Of a DNA stretch of 64,000 nt, positions 61,001-64,000 are shown piece after piece. A program made the position numbers and the translations under genes. The number at the start of each line of letters is the position of its first letter. Within the stretch, counting starts at the first letter, position 1. Origin of the DNA: Lonicera japonica (Eukaryota; Streptophyta; Magnoliopsida; Dipsacales; Caprifoliaceae); assembly GCA_021464415.1 (NCBI GenBank), contig CM038467.1, forward strand, positions 17,943,127 through 18,007,126. Direction: 5' to 3'. The notes under the pieces were generated by a model. The model saw nothing but the letters and a program-made list of their open reading frames with translations, ran no database searches and was not told the DNA's origin.

Positions 61001-61373
61001 GTGATTAATAATTCAATTCACAAATCCAGTTTATATAGTAATATCGTCACGTTATTCGAACAGAAAATGTATTCGTTTTAACTTACTCTTCATCACATGA
61101 GAAGAGAGGCAGACGCGACGCATATATGTTATAGATACATGTGTCATGTGTGTTTAATTTAACAACCGTTTATCGATTGAGAAATGATTGAAAACATACG
61201 GCGGTCTTGACAAGTTCATCAGCATAAGAAGAAGAAGCGCGCACGGTGAGGGCGGATGGGTGGCACCGGACCATTGAGACTGTTGCAGCCGAGGTCTGGC
61301 GAAGGGTCTGACCCTTGACCCATTCGGACTTCTCAAGAACCGGTGATGGCTTGAGGAGAGATGCTGAGGCCAT
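58080..61373 (-). CDS. FBA: Chloroplast class I fructose-1,6-bisphosphate aldolase
   Basis: Six exons on the minus strand: 61200-61373, 60031-60300, 59731-59840, 59532-59622, 59085-59354 and 58080-58358. All junctions are GT-AG and in phase; the product has 397 aa, the usual length for plastid FBA. The N-terminus ([20 protein letters not shown]) is a Ser/Thr-rich transit peptide ending before about residue 46-50. [36 protein letters not shown] and VEPEILLDG with catalytic Glu are present. The Schiff-base Lys266 lies in [12 protein letters not shown], and LSGGQSE is intact. The conserved C-terminal Tyr closes the protein (GYVY). It interconverts fructose-1,6-bisphosphate with triose phosphates, and sedoheptulose bisphosphate in the Calvin cycle. 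Neighbour order matches At2g21330. An Au-like SINE lies in intron 1. Confidence 0.96.
60331..60534 (-). mobile_element. Au-like SINE in aldolase intron 1
   Basis: This 204-bp unit lies on the minus strand. A tRNA-like head carries an A box (TGGCCCAGTGGTAG) and a B box (GGGTTCGACTGGG). The 3' part reads AGTCGAGGTGCGCGAAAGCT then GGCCCGGACACC, the recognised end of Au SINEs. It ends in an A-run (T-run on the plus strand at 60332-60338). A perfect 15-bp target duplication, AAACAACCCCTTATC, lies at 60316-60330 and 60535-60549. Its orientation is the same as that of the aldolase gene. Long duplications and intact boxes suggest a fairly recent insertion. Confidence 0.93.
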
Positions 61374-61506
61374 TTTTTATTTTATTTCTTTTGCTCTACT
61401 CAAAAGGCTTTGTTTTGTGTGTAACTTTGAAATCTTATCTCCCTTTCAATCACTCGATCTCTACGTCTCAATACCACAAATTAATGCACTCTCCTTTTAT
61501 CACCTC

Positions 61507-61514
61507 TATTTATA
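61507..61514 (-). promoter_or_regulatory. TATA box of the aldolase gene
   Basis: TATAAATA on the minus strand lies 133 bp upstream of the aldolase ATG, a usual distance for a plant TATA box plus a ~100-nt leader. Seven of its eight bases (61508-61514) belong to the 8-bp target duplication of the adjacent TIR element. Confidence 0.6.
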
Positions 61515-61515
61515 A

Positions 61516-61911
61516 GAGTAGTGTTATTTACATCTCATAAATCTGTTACAAACATTTTCTTTCAAAATTTAACTAAAAACACATTTTAATAACACTTTAT
61601 TTATCACAAACACTTTCGTTCGTTGCTTGATATTAGGTGAGTGCTTAGTAACATATTCTTCTCGTGTAAGTTGAGTTTATGTAAGTGCACTTACTTCTCA
61701 TTAAGCGAGTCTTATTTGAAAAACACTATAATAATTTATTGTATGATGTTAGGCGAGTTATTATAAACAAATTCTCTCCAAATGGGGGCGAGTGTGTATC
61801 CGCACTCACCTCTTATTAGACAAGTCGTAGGGGTGTTAGTAATAAAAAAATTACCTTTAAGGGGTGTTTGTGACGGAAATGGGGGGGGGGGGGGTGTAAA
61901 TAACACCACCA
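61516..61911. mobile_element. TIR MITE inserted at the aldolase TATA box
   Basis: This 396-bp unit starts GAGTAGTGTTATTTACATC and ends GTGTAAATAACACCACCA. The inverted similarity goes on through TGTTACAAACA/TGTTTGTGACGGA-like blocks. A perfect 8-bp duplication, ATTTATAA, flanks it at 61508-61515 and 61912-61919. A 14-G run at 61881-61894 lies near the right end. The ends resemble those of the element at 24449-25407 (GTGrT-ATAAATGCA-like, then TTGTCACTAA), which suggests the same family. Confidence 0.83.
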
Positions 61912-61919
61912 ATTTATAA

Positions 61920-62379
61920 TTGTCACTAGCGCACCATCAAACATGTCTCATTTGCGGCTGCCATGTGCCGTCAAATCACATGTCGCCATGTGGATGATAA
62001 TTAGCCTATTTGGCATTATCGGAAAAGTGTGGTTCAAAATTATGGGTTTTTTCCCACCTTGTAAAAATAATTCTTAAATTTATTGAACAATTTTTTGAAG
62101 GGGGAAAAGATAAAATGTTTCCTTCATGTGGGAAGAAATGAACAAATGCTAACGCACCAGACAGACTTTTAGAGTCTTTAGATGCCTTAGAAAAGAGTAA
62201 AGATGAAGCCTGAGGATGCGATTTTATTTATTTTATTTGTTGGTGTGATTAATTTGATGAGTCATTAGTGGTTGCCGTTTAATTCCCAGGTTTTGATCTT
62301 GATACAGAGCTTGTCATCTGCGCATCAACGGCAAAGAGATTGCCAGTTTGGCTGGCCCCCCGGAGATTTTAGAGGCTTT
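61920..62379. promoter_or_regulatory. Displaced upstream sequence of aldolase
   Basis: If the MITE at 61516-61911 is removed, this region joins the aldolase promoter. It contains short GC-rich phrases (CGTCAAATCACATGTCGCC near 61969). No motif could be assigned with confidence. Confidence 0.3.
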
Positions 62380-62625
62380 AAAAATATGTTTGACGTATCA
62401 TATTAAAAAGTGGGATAAAATTATTTAATTCTATTCGCACAAGATAAAACAATCTCACCTCCCACTTTATAAGTGTGATTCATTAATTCATCTCTCGATA
62501 GGATAAGAAGCTTTAATGGTCAGGGTAAATAATCTGTCCCGATATCCAATCTTATCGAACATCGAACAAGTTAAAATTATCTTATCATACCCTCTTATTT
62601 TTCACATCGAACACAGCTTAAAAGT
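62380..62625. mobile_element. MITE-like TIR element
   Basis: Its ends resemble each other when inverted (ATATGTTTGACGTATCATAT on the left; ATGTGAAAAATAAGAGGG-like and CGATGT/AAGCTGTGTTCG on the inverted right). The internal sequence is rich in GATAA phrases. The target duplication was not resolved. Confidence 0.4.
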
Positions 62626-62814
62626 TTAAAATATATGTGGCTTTTCCACTTGTAATTAACATAATATATTAAACAAATGACTTAATTTAATTGAGGAGAC
62701 ACAAATTCAAATAAAAAAAATTCTCAAATTTGAATATGAAAGTTTAAGATGAATTTTCGTTACTTATTGCTAAAAGCAATAAAGCATAGACTTAGGAATA
62801 TATATATAGAGGAA

Positions 62815-63190
62815 GGATATAGAGAGGACCATTTATTTGGTCCTTAAATGCGGACCAATCATTTTGAGGGAGTAAATGAATGAATTTTTTATGAAACTTG
62901 GTGAGGATGATCTCCATGATTAGTAGATTATCTCCACCAAATTTCATCAAAAAATTCAACCGGGAAGTGGGTTAACTAAACATCTTAAATTTTAACGACC
63001 AGAAACGCACATATATATCAATTTTTTAGTAAACCCTTTTCCCGGATGATTTTTTCAATTGAATTTGGTGGAGGTAATCTATTAATCATGAAGATAATTT
63101 TCACCAAGTTTCATCAAAAAATTCATTTATTTACCCCTCAAAATGATTGGTCCGCATTTAAGAACCAAAATTTTGGTCCTCTTAAGATCC
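62815..63190. mobile_element. Foldback MITE with ~150-bp inverted arms
   Basis: The left arm starts GGATATAGAGAGGACC and continues AAATGCGGACCAATCATTTT. The right arm ends with the inverse, AAAATGATTGGTCCGCATTT then GGTCCTCTTAAGATCC. The arms pair over about 150 bp with some mismatches, around a ~60-bp centre (about 62970-63030). The element could fold into a long hairpin. Flanking (TA)n obscures the target duplication. Confidence 0.82.
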
Positions 63191-63225
63191 TATATGTATA
63201 TATATATACAGTTTCTTTCTCAAAT

Positions 63226-63249
63226 GCACTAATGCGTAGGCATTAGTGC
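63226..63249. repeat. Perfect 10-bp inverted repeat
   Basis: GCACTAATGC, a 4-base loop (GTAG), then GCATTAGTGC. It lies just right of the foldback MITE. It may be the end of another element or a terminator-like stem; its role is unknown. Confidence 0.7.
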
Positions 63250-64000
63250 GTTGAGGTGGGTCCCAGCTATTTTTTTTACAGATGAATGAAAAAGTAAAAA
63301 TAAGCTAATTTCTTTCTTCTTTCTTTGACTTGGTCTGTTTAAGCCTTCATCTCTCTCCATAGATCCGACGAAACCCACATCACTCTCTCACTACCGGCAA
63401 GAAGCTCCGGCTAAAGGAAACCTCTCTCTCACTACATTTGAGCGAACGAACCTTTTTCTCAACTACCCAGCGGACGATCCTCTCCCCTCACTACCCAGCG
63501 GACTCGTCTCCCTCAAACGGACCACTGACCTGCGCTCCTTCTCAGCTACCAGTCCCCCTTCCTTTGGCCATACCGTCGACAATCCCAAACCCAAACAGAA
63601 TCACTACTTTCGAGGCAAGATTTCGGATTGCCACTATACGCTATTTGGGGTAAATAATGTGAAATTTTTTATTAAGTAGCTGGTTAGATTTCGAGGAATC
63701 AAAACTGAAATTTTGGTTTAAATTTCTTTGGGTGCTTTTCGGAATTACAGTTGTTGGAATTTTCATTGAATCAATGTAACCATCATTTCTTGCTTATGCT
63801 ATATATTAATAGATTAATGAGGATCGATTATATACTCTCTTTTTATTGTATTAGAGTCAGTTGTAATGAAGCTCTTGTATTGGAGTCAGTTGTAGTGAAG
63901 CTATGTTGCACGGCACAGTTTATTGCAAATTAGTTTTATGTACATGTAAAAGTGAATGCCAATAGATGAATCATTTATAGTGAAGCTCTTGTTTTTAAGT
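63250..64000. other. Unassigned region, possibly a gene leader
   Basis: A C/T-rich stretch at 63330-63640, with repeated CTCTCTCACTAC and CCCAGCGGAC phrases, resembles a plant 5' leader. It is followed by AT-rich sequence. A 71-codon frame inside it is Pro/Ser-rich and unrecognised. The window ends at 64000. Confidence 0.3.

Noticed and set aside
63438..63653. 71-codon Pro/Ser-rich frame
   Set aside because: It depends on a TTG start and lies in a leader-like C/T-rich stretch; no homology was recognised.

Overview
This window is nuclear DNA of a flowering plant, most likely a eudicot. It is AT-rich, its genes are split by GT-AG introns, and the spaces between genes are full of plant-type transposable elements (Stowaway, hAT, PIF/Harbinger and Mutator-like MITEs, Copia and LINE remnants, and an Au-like SINE). 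The species cannot be named from this sequence. The gene models below were built by hand from splice sites, reading frame and recalled family motifs; no database was searched.

Seven conserved host genes were found, in this order: the 3' end of UFD1 (+, 165-731); GC1/SulA, the SDR39U1-type chloroplast epimerase-like protein (-, 1393-7465); mitochondrial ribosomal protein S31/bTHXm (+, 9758-10054); the complex I subunit NDUFB9/B22 (-, 18188-20963); a KIN-7 kinesin (-, 26629-33907); a two-B-box zinc finger protein of the BBX18/19 type (+, 52625-55987); and a chloroplast class I fructose-bisphosphate aldolase (-, 58080-61373). With NDUFB9 removed, this order matches, from memory, Arabidopsis At2g21270 (UFD1), At2g21280 (GC1), At2g21290 (S31), At2g21300 (kinesin), At2g21320 (BBX18) and At2g21330 (FBA1), and partly the duplicate block At4g38930-At4g38970. 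The window is therefore an old conserved gene block expanded by transposons. The genes do not form a pathway, although GC1 and aldolase act in the plastid, and S31 and NDUFB9 in the mitochondrion.

Region by region: 1-7.6 kb holds UFD1 and GC1 converging tail to tail, with LINE, Stowaway and Copia pieces inside GC1 introns. At 8260-9416 there is an intact-looking Mutator-like element with ~198-bp inverted ends and a 9-bp target duplication; inside it is a 53-codon frame that reads like a SIAMESE-related (SMR) cyclin-dependent kinase inhibitor. From 10 to 17 kb there is a hAT MITE, a 1.9-kb degenerate PIF/Harbinger element with unusual subterminal repeats, and a truncated tRNA-Ile copy in a tandem duplication. 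From 21 to 26 kb there is a TIR element containing a 135-bp tandem repeat. The kinesin carries a one-base insertion in a G4 run that breaks the motor domain (or is a sequence error), and a 1-kb Tourist-like element lies about 105 bp upstream of its ATG. From 36 to 52.6 kb there is a gene-poor stretch with MITEs, a 1.8-kb solo-LTR-like unit, an internally deleted Copia element and a hAT element nested in another hAT element. The aldolase gene has an Au-like SINE in intron 1 and a MITE whose target duplication coincides with its TATA box. The last 2 kb holds a foldback MITE and unassigned sequence.
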